Below are positions 1-13,400 of a stretch of DNA of 64,000 nt, piece after piece. The notes below the pieces were generated by a model that ran no database searches, was not told the DNA's origin, and saw only the letters and a list, made by a program, of their open reading frames with translations. The translations under genes and the position numbers were made by a program. Source of the stretch: Holacanthus passer (lineage: Eukaryota > Chordata > Actinopteri > Pomacanthidae); the NCBI GenBank assembly GCA_025331565.1, contig JAFREQ010000092.1, positions 981,001 to 1,045,000 of the forward strand. Direction: 5' to 3'. Each line of letters begins with the position of its first letter. The stretch's first letter is position 1.

Positions 1-945
1 GGTTGTGGAGGCAGTAAGAACCCAGAATTCCCTTCAACCAGCCACGTTGTTGTTCCACCCGGTGAACCCAGGAGAGGCATCCTGAGTCTGGACGAGATAT
101 GTAATCCCTCAAGCATGTCCGGGGTTTGCCCCCAGGTCCCCTTCTAGTTGGATTCATCTGGAATACTTCCACAGGAGGGTGTACATAATGTACCCTAATC
201 AGAAGTCTGGGCCACCTCACCTGGCTCCTATCAATGCATAGGTGCAGTGGTTCTACGCGATGTTTGTGCACAATATGCATTCCTTACGTTGTCCCTAAGG
301 GTTTCCACAGACATGAAGAAAGCTGATTTCTTTAAACCTGTTTCTGCCATCTTATTCAGACTGACCATCCAAACTACTGCATGTCCCAAACCTCTCCTAC
401 AATGCAGAAAAGGTTCCTACAAATTCAGGATGATTTTCCGGACTGCACATTGAGGTTTATCTAGTCTAGCAGCTTCCCCGATCATCCGATCCAAATTACC
501 ACAGGTAGTCATCAGCTGACAGCTCTGCATTTCTCTTTACTCCAAGTGTCCAAGACACACGCTTCAGATCTGGTGTTATGGCTGCAAAGTTCATCATCAG
601 TCCTTGGCCTGGTGCTCCTCTGCCACGTACACTCGTGAAGTACCTCAGAGTTGAGCATGGTGTTGGTTAGTCCATGACTAGGCAGTTCAATAACAAAATA
701 CCAAGTGAATTTTAAGATCTCTGTCACACCAGGTTTCTCCATTTTTGCCAACATGAGAACTGATATCTCCCTATGAAGTTTCAAGTTGGAGGCCTCTCCA
801 GGACCCCACCCAGGGCTTCCAAGAAGACTTCTCTGAACTCCTGTACAGTCCATAAACAGATGGGGATCAGAGCTCTTCTCTGTGCAACAGGCATTCCTCT
901 CATTCTCCAGGGCAAAAAATCTGTACATCGTGGAGCCAGGGACTA
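1..945 (-). mobile_element. Degraded LINE (non-LTR retrotransposon) relic
   Basis: On the minus strand, roughly 928-512 decodes to a worn endonuclease-like stretch of a LINE type abundant in teleosts: a motif resembling NTM...HECTW and, shortly after, SEACVLDTW. Bases about 470-1 resemble the 3' end of the reverse-transcriptase ORF of the same type, the arginine/proline-rich tail before the stop. The order (endonuclease first, RT tail second) fits one minus-strand element. The two blocks lie much closer than in an intact element, so the middle appears deleted. There are many stops and no intact ORF. The element continues off the left edge. I recognise the type by similarity from memory; the clade (L2-like or RTE-like) is not resolved. 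Confidence 0.65.
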
Positions 946-3900
946 CTGAATATCCTTTTATATGAAGGATGTCCTTTTTTGCTCTGTCTCTTCACTGCTG
1001 TGATAACGTTTTCATTCATAACGCTCCGTGTGTGCAGGTTTTTGGGTGGGTTGTTAGGGTCAGATTAAGGTCAAGGTAAGGGTCAGGGTTAGGCAAGTGT
1101 CTGTGTGTTTTTCTGCACGCACATATGTTTTTGCGCGCGTGTGTTTATGATATGCCCTGTGTTTTCATGACTGCTCTGATGTTGATGTTGGCTTTATATC
1201 CTCCGCTTGGGGTCATATACTTGTTTTTCTCTGTCTCTCCATTTTACTGGGGTATTGTTTCATTGCCATTTGTTATTACCACCTTTTTAACGTTAGCAGA
1301 GGCGCCTCTAATTAGTTAGACTTTATTTTCTTGTTTTCTTCTTGTTCTTGCTTACGATGATTATTACGATGGTTCATACCTGATGCTCTAGTCATGTGAT
1401 ATTCAAGTTGTTCTGATTCGGCTCTCAGTACTCTGAAAGGTTTTTGACCTGACAGATGCATCTTTGTGCATTTCTTGTGCTTATATGTCTATATACAGAG
1501 AGAGTTTTATTGTGCATTTGTGTTACGCATTATGTTTTACTAACATGCTGAGTCACTTTCTCCTCTCAATATGCCGTATGTAAGTGTGTATTTCTTCACT
1601 AGTTTGTAGTCACATGACCTGACCTGTACCCTTTGGACTGGTGTACTTCTGCATTTGTTTCATGTCTGAAGAAGGGCTTGTCCCCGAAATGTCACATGAT
1701 GTTACAGGAATACATTTTTATGGGAGCATTACCTAGTGTGTAGACTATTTTTTTCATTTTACAAATTAATATCATCACACCACCTGAGAGAATAAAGAGA
1801 GATTCCAGTCCCTGTTAAGTTGTTTGTGTCCAGAACCAGTGCTGTGGGTGTGCCCTACAGTTTGAGGTCAGATCTGAACATGCACCTTCTTCCAAAGAAA
1901 GTATATGCCTTTGCCCATGCCCACCTTCAAACATTCTTTCCAGTGTCTGTGTCAGGATCCATCACCAGAGGACACTCTGCCAGAGGTTCCCTGATAACAC
2001 AATGTTGCAGGCAGCTTTTAATTGTCTCTAATGACATCAAATGATGGAGCCTTTTACTGCTGGGTTCTTTATCTGTTTCTAGTCTTTATCTACTCAGGCT
2101 TATCAAATGTAGATTATGTTTGACATGTGACACATGAAAATATTTTCATATACTCTAAGCTATCTATGTGCTTACGTGACGTAGACCATTAACTGTGCAG
2201 TTAACAAGAGAAACAACATGTATGTATTTGTACACTTATTGGTTTAACGTTTCTCTTTGGTGTTCATTTTGCTTTCTGGCTGCCCTGATCTTTAGAGAGA
2301 TATAAAAACTTTTCATTTGCCAAACCATGGAGTAATAGAAAAAAAGATTGATTTGATAGCTCATAAAAGTCTTGGTTAAACTACAATACATGATGCTGTA
2401 TGAGGCAGGATTTTTTTTTTTATCAAAAACTTTATCCTTTGATTGTCTGTGTTTAAATATATCAGTTTATTGTATGTGGAAATGTCTTCTAGGAGCTAAA
2501 TGTTTTCCTGAGGTGAAAAAAACAACACCTCACCTTTGAGGAATGCTTTCCTGTCTGTGTCTCACTGTGTCTGCTGGGCATCCGAATGAAGGAATGACCT
2601 AATGCATACAAAGACACATACGCTCCTCTTCGCGTGTATTTCTTCTGCTGGTTGTTGACAGTGTTAGGTTATTCAGATTCATAATTTCCTCTTAGTTCTG
2701 AATCCTCTGATCACAAAGACAGAGAGCTGATGGGAGTCTTTTCAAGTCTTCTAATCAAGACAGGACAGAACCAAAAGGCTTCATTAGATATAACAGTATT
2801 ATTTATTTAAACTGTGGTGGAAACTGTCACCAAGCTCACAGTCTCGTTCTGTCTCATTTTACTTATGCCGTATTATTTTATCACATACATCAGCTGAGCA
2901 GTTCCTGACAGCTGCTTTGAACTAGCAAAGGGGTACTTTGGCTGAAGCCTATACTGAAAAGCCGATGGGCCTCTCTGGGCATCATCATGAAGAAGATAAA
3001 TGTGCTATATGTCAGAGGCTAAACTGCACTGGTAAATCAGTCTCTTTGGCACATGCTCGTGGAATTAATGAAAAACATTTCAGTAACAGCATTCCGGCAC
3101 TGTCTGATTCACCTCCAGCCCTGCTTATATCATTCTCCATGTGGATTTGTTACTCTTCTTGTAAATACCACACAAAACCTTCCCTGTTGCCCCTGTTGTT
3201 GCAAACACCTCTTACAGTGCAGGCAGAGGACCAGCAGAGCACACTGTGCCTGTACGGTCTGAAAAGGAAGGCCTTGCTTTGCATGTAGCTCGACCCAGTA
3301 TTGGTGGATTCAAGCAGCTGTACCCTAGAAGAGTTAGTGTCGAGCATTGTTCAGTCAAAGTCACCATGAGAGCTTAACCTTTAAACCGATTCTGAGCCTT
3401 ATTATATTAATCCTGACTTGTTTTGTGATTGTTAGAACTGAGGCACTTTCACTGTAACCGATGCTGCAATACAAACCAGGTGTGTGACAGTTGTTGTGCT
3501 GCTGTACTGTTTACACTGTAGCATTTACACTGAAGACACTGAAGTTTAGAAATGCTGTTTTTTATGGAGAACAGAGTCAAATGCTTAAATTATTATAAAT
3601 GGTAAATCAATAAAAATCTGTTGAGCTAAGATTCAATTTTTCATACTGTATCTAGAAATGACTCCAGAAAATGAGAGTCGACTAATTCTGTACAGATATT
3701 CAAGGTTCTTACATGATAAATTGGAAGGGATTTTTGTGATCCTTTGACTTTTTATAAAATAAAAAAAATCCCATTTTCCAAATCATATTCCCATCAACTG
3801 CACTTTTTGCTTCATGGTAATCCTGGCATTGACCAGTCCTCCAAATTAAACATTAAAATCTGGTGTTTGTTCTCTAGAACCACACATACATATAGGCTTT

Positions 3901-6004
3901 TTCTGATCTGACTTTCCTTTCGGCCTGATGACATAATTTGTCTGTGCCTTCCAAAACCATTAGAAATCATTGTCAAAAAATAATTATGCTTTATGATGTG
4001 TTGCTGTGATTTGGTTTGGTTAGGTTTAAACACAAAAATGACTCGACTTTGTATTGTCAAATGACTTTGTTGTCATGGTTCATGGTTACAATAATAAGCA
4101 CGGAGTTAAGGTTAGAGAACAATCATGGTCATACTTAAAAACGTTGACTGCGGTTGGAAACAGGAAACAAACAGTTGTCTCCCATGTTGCAATCCTTAAA
4201 CGGTCAGTGTTTAAACATGACATAAGTGGAGAACCAGTGTACAATAAAAATGTGTGAGCTTAGTGGTTTGGACTGACGTTTTAAAATGGTAAAAGGGCAA
4301 TTCACAGTTTTAGCACTTCTGTAACAGATTTGATAAATTGATATAAAAAATCTGTGTAGCTAAACCAGAGAAACCATCTTTTCCATTTCATTCGTTCTTC
4401 TTCCTTGTCATCACCTACAATACCCACAGTGCCAAAGGTCTGGTCATCTTACTTCTTTCTAACTCCAGACTCTAAGATTTTATTCATTTTCGAACTTGTA
4501 GTCATCAGACCCAACCGACATGATCAGCTATGACGCTATCAGTCGAAAGGCTTTACAGAACCTTTCATATATGCAGTTGTTCACCTGAGACGTGAATAAA
4601 CTTTGATGTGAAAAATCAGCACTCTTCCCCTTTAACGCGTTAACTTACCTTGTCATAGAAAGGACAGAAGGACACCGCAAGCTGACCATTATACCGACTC
4701 CATCCGCTATTTAATACATCACTGTCCACAGAACTGAAGCTGCCCTTTTGTCAGCACAGCTCCTTTGGTGCTGAAAGGACAGTGTCTGACTGAACTGTCT
4801 TCACCATGATCTTCACTGTCTCATATGAAGACTACCACTGACACAGGCGTTGCTTTTGAAGCCTCAGTGAAAATTCAGAGTAAAGCTGTGAGCCTTGATA
4901 GATTGCTCAGTTCATTGTAGATTTAGTTCACAAGTTCACAGAAAGTGGGAAATCTGCGTGATTTGACTCCCTATAGGGATCGTGCTTCGCTAAGCACGCA
5001 AAGGAAAGAAAACATTTGGATGAAGTCGGTGTGAACTCAGAAATAGAAGCGTTTTGGTTGCGTGAGACGAACGACTGACGGACAGCCCAAACACTCCAGA
5101 AGCACTTCAAAAAATGTTGTCCATGTGAATTGCCCGTAAGAGAGGGGAGCTCAATTGAGACAAATTGTGAGACATAAAGTAAGAGCACGAGGGGAATGGA
5201 AATAAGAGAGATGAAAGAAAGTAGAAATGTTGAGAGAAGCCAAAATCTTGACCTTCCCCACAAATAAAGACATATAAAGCACTCATACTCAGACATTCAG
5301 CTTTTGTTTTATCGTTCTGTAATTGTATTGTTGTTTACAAGGTATGACATGCACGCAGCCTTTACCCGTCTCTATTATGGCTGGTGAGTTATTGACTGTT
5401 GTATCCCCGATTGTACAAGGTGTTACATTCTTTTATTGACGCATTTGGCTAAATTTGATGGTGGCGTGCAAAGCTCTCTCACGGCAACTGCTATCAACTG
5501 GGTCGGACGCACTTCTATCAAATTATAAAACAATTTATCGCCCCTCTGAAGATGTAGCGTTCAATGAATTATACTGCCGTGACGCAAATGGCAGCTCGGC
5601 AGTGCACATATCAAACACAATTTTGGAGAGAGCACACACTGATTGGAGGGCTGTTCCTGATTCTCTTTCACGCGAGGCCGATTTTTAAAATGACACCTCC
5701 GGGCCATCCCGCCCTCTTTATCCTCATCTTCCTCATCTTCTTCCTTCTGTTCCATCTATTCAGCAATTACCCCTTCATATCCAATGGGATGTTGGTCTTC
5801 AGATATTAAAAACAATCCTCTCTGTGTGGCCAATCATCGTGGTCTGGTAGTGGTTGTGACCAGCGTTGAAGTGCCAAGAAACAACAGTGAAGGGTTTGTC
5901 GGTGATCTGTTGTTGTTGTGTTGCTGGTCTCTTTGCCTTTTATTCAGTGGAAAAGTAGACAACCAAGTCCAGATGTTATTTGTTAAGGCTTTTGCTGCCA
6001 ATAA
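946..6004. other. astn2 intron, no gene seen
   Basis: This is AT-rich noncoding sequence upstream of the first astn2 exon that can be recognised. The open frames here, including the 116-codon one at 2938-3288, show no family motif and no good splice context. Bases 1041-1110 hold a short GGGTTAGG-like stretch of the kind seen in some fish repeats. It is presumed to be intron of astn2 because the next exon begins with a split codon, so more 5' exons must lie outside the window or be unrecognised. Confidence 0.5.
1664..1698. repeat. Fragment of fish interspersed repeat
   Basis: The run GAAGGGCTTGTCCCCGAAA followed by TGTCAC, with a nearby TTTTATGGGAGCATT, resembles a motif (GAAGGGCT...CCGAAACGTC) that recurs in several teleost dispersed repeats. 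Only a short core is recognisable, so the boundaries and class are unknown. Confidence 0.35.
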
Positions 6005-6036
<32 letters not shown>

Positions 6037-6058
6037 TGTGTGTGTATGTGTGTGTGTA
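6005..6058. repeat. Compound (TG)n(GA)n(GT)n microsatellite
   Basis: A TG run at 6005-6022 passes into GA at 6022-6036 and back to GT-rich sequence to about 6057. It is intronic. Confidence 0.9.
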
Positions 6059-6214
6059 GCTGCCAATTACAGCTAGTTACAAGGAAGCTGTCTGCTTTAA
6101 CAGAAGTGGATGAATTCCCAGGCAGCCCGGAGTGAAACCTGTTAGGATGGAGAAAGGAAAGCATTTAAGCTGAAGTGTTTACCTTTACAGGCAGCATCTG
6201 TGTGTGTGTGTGGA

Positions 6215-6401
6215 CGTGTATTACTCATGTTGTGGGGACTTAGATCTGTTCACACAGTCACAGTGCAGGGAATCACATTTGTTATGGGGACAAAACCCAA
6301 GTCCCTGTAATGTAAATCATTAAATTTTAAGGTGAAGACTTGGGTTAAGGTTGAGGTTAGAGAGTAAGTCTAATGAATGCAGGTCAATGTAATGTCCTCT
6401 G

Positions 6402-6454
<53 letters not shown>
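6215..6454. repeat. Fish repeat ending in a 51-bp (GT)n microsatellite
   Basis: The stretch TGTTGTGGGGACTTAG, then a GGGGACAAAACCCAAG block, then GACTTGGGTTAAGGTTGAGG, then GTAATGTCCTCTGAAGTG leading into (GT)n at 6404-6454, follows the layout of a common teleost dispersed repeat seeded on a microsatellite. I recognise it by overall resemblance. The microsatellite itself is certain and is likely to vary in length. Confidence 0.55.
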
Positions 6455-6455
<1 letters not shown>

Positions 6456-7528
6456 TGCGGCACTGTAAACTTCCCATTAGCTCTCTCCCACTTTTCGCCC
6501 CGTTCTTGTTTTGCCCCCTCCTCTGAGTTCAGCAGGTTCATGATACGTGCCTCTGAAAACTTGACTTCTGTTTTTAGTGGATGACTGCTTTCACTGTGAG
6601 GCATGGTGCTATCATTGGAGAAGAAACACAGAAACAAATTAAAGGATCGGGCTGCGGTTTGCCTTCACTTTTGGGATAAGGTGAAAATGATTACATAGTG
6701 AAATACAACTCAGTTCCCATTTTGATGTCAGAGGACGTGTTGCAGGACTGTTGTATTCGACTGCATTGGTTTTAGCTAGTTATAGCAGCAAACTGATAAT
6801 TGAGTGTAGTTTAAGAGCCTTTTGAATGTAGTTTGGGGTGATTCAAATTGCTTCCCCACCCACAGTACTTACCTGCCACATAAAATCACACAGCCTGTTT
6901 TGACTCATGAATGAAGTCTGAAACTTTGCATTGTGTTAAAGAGAGTATCTATCTTTATAAAGAAAATAACCATTACTTTATGTCCTTGAATGAATAGCAG
7001 TTTTGGACATATGAATATTTGCTTTCTTTCTTAAAGTTAGATTGATATCAGTCTAAAACTCACTTTATTTGTGAGCTTGTATCTCATGCTCATCACTCTC
7101 TGAAAAAGGTAAACTGTTCTATTCCCTAAAATGAAAACATTTTGTTCACATTTTGGAGAAATAAATACACTGTTTGAGGGGAAGAACATGTTTCTAGTGT
7201 TAGAATGGTTGTGTGTTTCGAGTTAAGCATTGGTTGCAAGTCAAAATCATAAGGAGGGTTTTGTTATTTTATTGTGGAAGTGATGTAGCTTGTTCGCAGG
7301 CTATGAAAATGCCTGAAATGATAAAACACTCATGAATTAAAATATATGAACGTGAGTTCGCTGACACTATTATTACTATTATTAAAGTGTGGCCTCTTTT
7401 ATTTCCATGTAGGACTTTCTGATCGCTGATAGACATTAAGATTCCACAGTAAAAACATTAGCATCTTTAAAGCACCTGTCCTTTCCATTAAGGAGCAGAC
7501 AAAAACAGCAGTGGATTGGCTGAAGGGT

Positions 7529-7537
<9 letters not shown>

Positions 7538-7562
<25 letters not shown>

Positions 7563-7565
7563 ACA
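7538..7565. repeat. (CA)14 microsatellite
   Basis: An uninterrupted CA run preceded by a short TC run (7530-7537), in astn2 intronic sequence. Confidence 0.95.
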
Positions 7566-7879
7566 TTAAGGATCTAGGCCTGCACAACTGAACTGACGAC
7601 AGCAGGCAGGACTTCAAAAGGTGAGACATCCCATAACTCACATCAGTCTCCTGGCAATCCCTGATTTTTCCAACCAATCATACTCTAAGAATGCTGAGAG
7701 TAAACAACTCCAGCTGAATGACAAGTTCCTCAGAGTTGTGGCTATCCCCCTGTAAAATTGGATCTCCACGATCTGTGTGTGGTGTGTGTCATCTTATTAC
7801 TCTGCATAGAACATGATGTTCCATTGCAGATGGGACTCAGTTTTACTCACCCTGATATAAATCCATTATCTGAAAAGAG

Positions 7880-8425
7880 ACGATTCATTTGGTGTTACGT
7901 TTGGTCGCGTTTGGTATTTTGTGCTCAGCGTAGATAACACTCAGTAAGTGCATTTCCATCTGGCCGTTTTTGTGCACATTGTAAATTTGTGGATAAAGGT
8001 GGAGGTGGAAGCACCTCAGCTTCATGAAAACCTCAAAATATTGCAAAAGGGTTTTTCCATTTAGCTGAGCCGGAAAAATTGTTGTATAAGAAGTATAGAA
8101 TAAAGCATGTGACGTCAACATCTACTGAAGCTACAGGCTCAAATTCCTCCCTTGTTCACTCATTCACTGCTCCCTGTATAATGGACATGCGATGCTGTAC
8201 TCAATAGTGAGCAATAAGTTGACAAACTCACTAATCATTATCATTTTACAACATCACTGACAGATGTTGAGTTGCACAACTGTGATTTTCCCATCTATAA
8301 AATGCAGCCCATTGCATGGTGGTGGAGAAATGGACAAACTCAGAATTCAGACACCCAAATAAAGGGCTGGCAAATATTATGCACTATACAGCAAATAGGG
8401 AGCGATTTTGGACACAGCTTCAGTG
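7880..8425. repeat. Candidate non-autonomous fish repeat
   Basis: The block ends with a GCACTATACAGCAAATAGGG motif followed by TTTTGGACACAGC, a type of terminus (activity-like CACTAT...GGGACACAGC) common at the ends of teleost dispersed repeats. The interior, with a GTGGATAAAGGTGGAGGTGG stretch, has no coding capacity. The left boundary is uncertain and no paired terminal repeat could be proven by eye. Confidence 0.35.
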
Positions 8426-11400
8426 GCAGATTTACCACCCAAAATCTTATAAAGATTTTCAAAACTACTATTACATACAGTAAATAAAAACAGGCTTCTC
8501 ATGTCTAGCTGACATATATGGATTTTTCCAGCTAAGATGAAAAATGTGGCTATAAGGTTTAATCAGCTGTAGCCTGCTAAAGCTCATTAAAAAATGCCAT
8601 GTCCCAACTTTTTAATATTTCTAGCTGATTCAGCTGATTTTTTTTTTTTAAATATGCACTTTTAAATATGCTACATACATGATATAGTGCTAAAAGCCTA
8701 AAGCTCCAAGTGCTCAAGAGACCTGCTGAAGATTTACGGTTGATCAGCTGTGATCTGACAGTGCTGTTCGATGGCTAGGTTTACTGTGTGGTCAATTATT
8801 GTTGCTATTATTATTTACTGTCATGTAATATATATCATCCACAGCCAACCAGAGCCAAACCAATACCGAGCAGTCAACTGTTGCTCTGCATGAAAACCCT
8901 CAAAAGTGAAATCCTAGCCTAGATCTAGTGGCATGCGTGAAAGTGGAATTTCACGGGTGTTTTTCTTATTTCCAATAGGTTGGTGAGTTTGAAAGCCTGT
9001 GCAAAAACAAGCAGATCTGTGCCTATGGCCATAAATTTGAGATAATCAACGTTTTATTTCAATATTGTACTCACGTCATTTAGTTCCAGATTCACAGTAA
9101 GTGGTTGCCTGAAATCTTTGATGCCCACCCAGGAAAAGCTACAATTTCCTGCCCCAGGCAGATTTACTGATTTCACTAAATAGACAGATTTACAGCACTT
9201 CCCAACTGAGCCTTTAACAGTCTACGAATGTCATCTTAGGATAAGCGGGCTGGCCCGCGCTATATAAATGAAATGCAGGCTCATGTTCCTTAGAGGGAAG
9301 TAGAGCCTGTTACACCAACTAAGACAAAAATACATTTCAATATGTTTTGAAAAATCTGAGCTACTCAAAATGTGCTTATTTCTTTCTTGCCAGCTGTTCA
9401 GTGGTGACTTCCAAGATGGGATAAATCATCAGGCCTTCATTTTCCATTTTTGATTCAAAGTGTCATTCAGCTGCTGTTCTGCCACAGTTCGGAATCTGTT
9501 CACTATATAAAAACAAATTTCTTTTTCATCGCATTTTTTATCTCACCTCGCAACGCTCAGCAGAGACTTAAAGGGCTTTAATAGATAATTTCATTGGAAC
9601 CCATGCTACGATGAAAACCGGCTTTTCTTTATGTACTGTGGCTCACAGTAAATCAAGGATATCCTTGCTCTGGTAAAGTTGTAGCATTCTTGGGGAGGCT
9701 TATACGTCGATTCAGAAGATGTATAATCGTAATAACCCTGTAGGGGAGCAGCGTGCAACCTGGGCAGAGATTCAAAATGAGAAAATGGCTCTGGAACTAA
9801 ACCTATAGATGAAATAATCAGGTGATAACAAAACATAGAAGTTCAAAAGGTCAGAATTCTCCACATACTGTTTTCAAAGGAATTTTCAAGTTCATAGTAC
9901 CTGTCACGAGCTGGCCAAGTCAGCAGCCGTCAAGGGTGAAGTATTGCTCTGATTGGCTTCCAGAATCAATTTCATTTTTTTAGCTGTCTGTCAGTAATCA
10001 ACGCACTGGAGAAACATTTTGTTTCTATGTATTTTTTTTGTTCCCCTGGTGTTGAGTCATGTCCATAAATGCCATGGCAGCACACTGTGTTCACAGTGCT
10101 ACATGTCTCCTCTGACTGAGATATTTGTTATAGCTGAATTCAGTGCACTTTCTGTTCTTCTGGCCAGCAGGCCACCCACATAAAGCTTTCTTCTCATCGT
10201 GACATTGCACAGTGGGGTTCCTCAAACTTTATAATGGGCTTTGGACCAGTTCTGCTGTTTCAGGTGGTTTACAGAGGAGACTGGGATTGACAGGAAAGAT
10301 TGGACAGATAGAGTGGATGGCAGCTCTTGAACCCACAGAGTAATATGGTTATGTGTCTTAGTCCACCATAGTCTAAGGTGATCCAAAGGCCCTAAGGTAT
10401 TTTCATATTTTCAGACAGCCATATCTGCACCAACGCTGTGTTTTAATGAGCTTACGACTTTGTGTTTAAGCAAGGGCTTGTTAAAAGGTTCACGAACAGT
10501 TGGTTTTGAGCCAGTCTCCTCCTTTTGCACAACTTTACAACATGTGAGAGAGGCGGTTTGGGAGTGAGAGCAGACAGGGATGTGAGCATGTGAAAATGGA
10601 TCACCTGTCTGCACTGGGCTAACAATTTTCTAATCACAGCCTATTTGACGCTGCCAAAGGCAAAATACATGTCTTGACATCAGTGACTGAGGTGAGGCCA
10701 AATGTGCCAGATGGTTCAAGGGAGCAATATAACAGGAGAATTCCTGTTTAACAAAACGTAGGGTCTGATGTTTGTAGTTTTGGCCATCATTTTGGTTAAC
10801 TTTGTGCTGAGATCTGGGAACCAACAGTGCAACAATGAAGTCTGAAATGGCAAGAAACATGAGCGGTCAGATGATCAGACAGTATATAAACACGTGTAAG
10901 AGGTACAAAAGACAACGAGGGCACCCTAAATGTCTTTTAGGGTTGTAATTTGACTGTTCACCTTTATATTCTCCTTCAATTAAGTTTGGCTGACCTCTGG
11001 ATTGATTTACCACCTGACTAACAGTTGTGTTGTTGTCCCATCAGACTTGAATGCAATGTTGCCAATGTTCAGAAATCTCAGCAATTAACCTGGTGATTAC
11101 AATGTTATTATCAATAGACTACAAAAATAAGACCTAAGTTGTATTCAATTTGAAATCATTTGTACACTTACACTACATTTGAAAAATGCTGAAAACTTCA
11201 GATCAGTGAGACTGACTTGCAAAACACACAGTGGCATCGGCCATCAGATCGTTCGACAAATGTTTACATTTCACTGACAAGCAGCTTATGGGCCACAGAA
11301 ATAATGACTGTTGTCTCTCAAAAGCAAAGTCAGAAATAGCACAACACTATTAGAGCACCACAAACTCTCTAAGAGCAGAGGTTGTTTAGGATGTTTGGGT

Positions 11401-11979
11401 ACAAAGCATCAGACTTTGACTCCAGAGAGGTTTGCATCTCACCAGTCACAACAGTTGGTGTTGGCTCATGAACTTTTCTTAGCCTTAGTTATGTTGCCTA
11501 AACTAAACCAAATCTTAAAGAATAGGTTCTTCATCATACTGCATTACTTACATGCATTATGTTCATTGAAAGAGTTATTGGTTGCTGTTTAAACAAAGCT
11601 AAGGTGATCGCCTGATATCAGATGGAATTGTCAACACGTTACAGTCCGTTTCCAACTTCAGTCTGACATTGGGTCCACTCGAACCAATTTCTGTGGGAAG
11701 GGGGATTCAATTTTCACCACTTGAGACCAATGTATCTGCCTGAATCTAAAGTCATTTAAGTTGACACCGATGTGATGCGTGCCAACATACTGTTTTGATG
11801 GGGTTTTAAGAGTGGAGCAAAGTAAAAACAGACTACGATGTCGGGCGAAGAGCCACAATAGCAGCATCTGTCTTTTCTATAGTAGTCGCCGTTGTTGTTA
11901 TTACTCCTCCTTGTTTCTGGCACACAGCTTGATGCTTGGATTGGTTGCTTTTTCTGCCCAGAAACGCTGTTTCATGTCA
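8426..11979. other. astn2 intron, no gene seen
   Basis: Noncoding and AT-rich. Open frames of up to 93 codons (for example 11311-11592) have no recognisable domain. No RNA gene, tandem array or clear transposon terminus is evident. Confidence 0.5.
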
Positions 11980-12047
11980 TACAAGTGCAAGTTGAATCAA
12001 AGGACTTGGTGTAGATCCAGTTGCCTTTGATTCAACTTGCACTTGTA
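11980..12047. repeat. Perfect 24-bp inverted repeat, 20-nt loop (hairpin)
   Basis: Bases 11980-12003 and 12024-12047 are exact reverse complements over 24 bp (arm TACAAGTGCAAGTTGAATCA followed by AAGG). They are separated by a 20-nt spacer. Pairing may continue past the arms through a small bulge, since GTCAT on the left can face ATGAC on the right. The size suits a small foldback or a pre-miRNA-like hairpin transcribed within the astn2 intron, but I recognise no known miRNA. It could equally be a template-switch scar. Confidence 0.9.
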
Positions 12048-13261
12048 TACCATGACCTGAATGACTGAGAACCTCCACAGACATGTTTTATGTCATGATG
12101 TCAGATGAATCAGCCAACTCAGTGGAGTGGGCAGATTCAAAGGTCTGGACCCAGGCAACTAATACGAAGCTTCAGCAGTCAAACTGAGAGGGTATCTTCT
12201 AATGTTGTGGTGTTTTCAGAACAAAATTCCCTATTTATGTTCCCCGGACAGTCTTTCTCACTGAACTGCAGCAGAAGCATGCTTCCTGTTAGTTACATTG
12301 CCAGTATGACTAATGACTCATATTGGCTTTGGCTAAATTTGAGAATGCATTTTTCTAAAGTGTGAGAACTGTGTGCTTTGTCTTCCATTTCCTACAGTGT
12401 AGTCACACTACGAAGGGGTCTCTTTGCAGTCACACCTGTTCACACATACAGTATGAACTCAAACACATGACGCACGACAGGCTGCCATCCTTTGTGAATG
12501 GAATGTCCAAATAACATTTTAATGCCACGCCACTGATTCAAGACAAGTTGGCCAGCAGTGCAGCTTGGAGAAGTTGAGAAATGCTGAGCTTTATACAAAT
12601 GTCCTCTGAGGCACCGGAGCGCCAACCCAGAGCCGCCCAATCACAGTTGTTTTCTGCCCCAACTTAACTATGTAAAAGCATTTTAGAAAATTGTGGGAAA
12701 AGCACATTGTTTCAGTCAACAGCTTTCCCGTCCAACATGACTTAACTTTAATAAGGTACTGGGACTTGAAACAGAAAAATAATGAATGGTAACACATCTC
12801 TCAGGAAATGAATCACTTTGCTGTGCACCAGTATAATGGCAACAAGAGAAAATAGCTATCCTGATTATGTAAACACTAAAAATACCCTCAAGCTTCAGTG
12901 CTCGTGAGAGGCAAGAGGTAGCCTGCTTCTTTGAGTCTGTATGTGTGACTGGGGCATGGTATGGAGAGGAGCATTACAATGACCTACAACTCTGTCTTAG
13001 CGTACATAAGGCTTGTGAGTACTGCATTAAGATACATTTGAAAAAAATTCTTTAACTGAAAGAGCAGAAAAGAGTTCATGATATCTGCAGTCTTATGCAT
13101 TTTGAATGGAACTGACAAACAAGGTACAAGGTTCATTTATTTATCATCCTACAACTAAGTTCTGTACAATGATATGCTACTTGTAGTGCCTTTATTCTAC
13201 TCAGGAAACAAAAATTCTTCAAATGGATAAATAAATAATAAGTCATGAAAATAAACTGCGT
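12048..13261. other. astn2 intron, no gene seen
   Basis: Noncoding sequence without recognisable gene, RNA or mobile-element ends. Confidence 0.5.
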
Positions 13262-13400
13262 TGTATGGTGGAGTGTGGATGAGTTGAGGAGTCTCACGGC
13301 CTGAGGAAAGAAGCTGCTCTGTAGTCTGGTGGTGCGGCAGCAGATACTTCTGTATTGCTTGTCAGATGGCAGCAGGGTGAACTGGGTGTTTCTGTGGTGG
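13262..13400. repeat. Fragment of dispersed fish repeat
   Basis: GAGGAGTCTCACGGCCTGAG, then GAAAGAAGCTGCTCTGTAGTC, then CAGATGGCAGCAGGGTGAAC matches, in order and spacing, a repeat segment often met in teleost genomes (GGCCTG.GG.AAGAAGCTG.TC...GA.GGCAGCAG.GTGAAC). The parent element class is not determined. Confidence 0.5.

Noticed and set aside
512..928. 138-codon minus-strand frame as a host gene
   Set aside because: The recognisable motifs are those of a LINE endonuclease, worn and out of context.
1041..1110. Interstitial telomere array
   Set aside because: GGGTTAGG-like units occur only a few times and irregularly; similar sequence is part of fish dispersed repeats.
2938..3288. 116-codon frame with a HHHEEDKCAICQRLNC stretch, considered as a zinc-binding exon
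   Set aside because: The cysteine/histidine spacing does not complete any zinc-finger pattern, and no splice sites of good quality bracket it.
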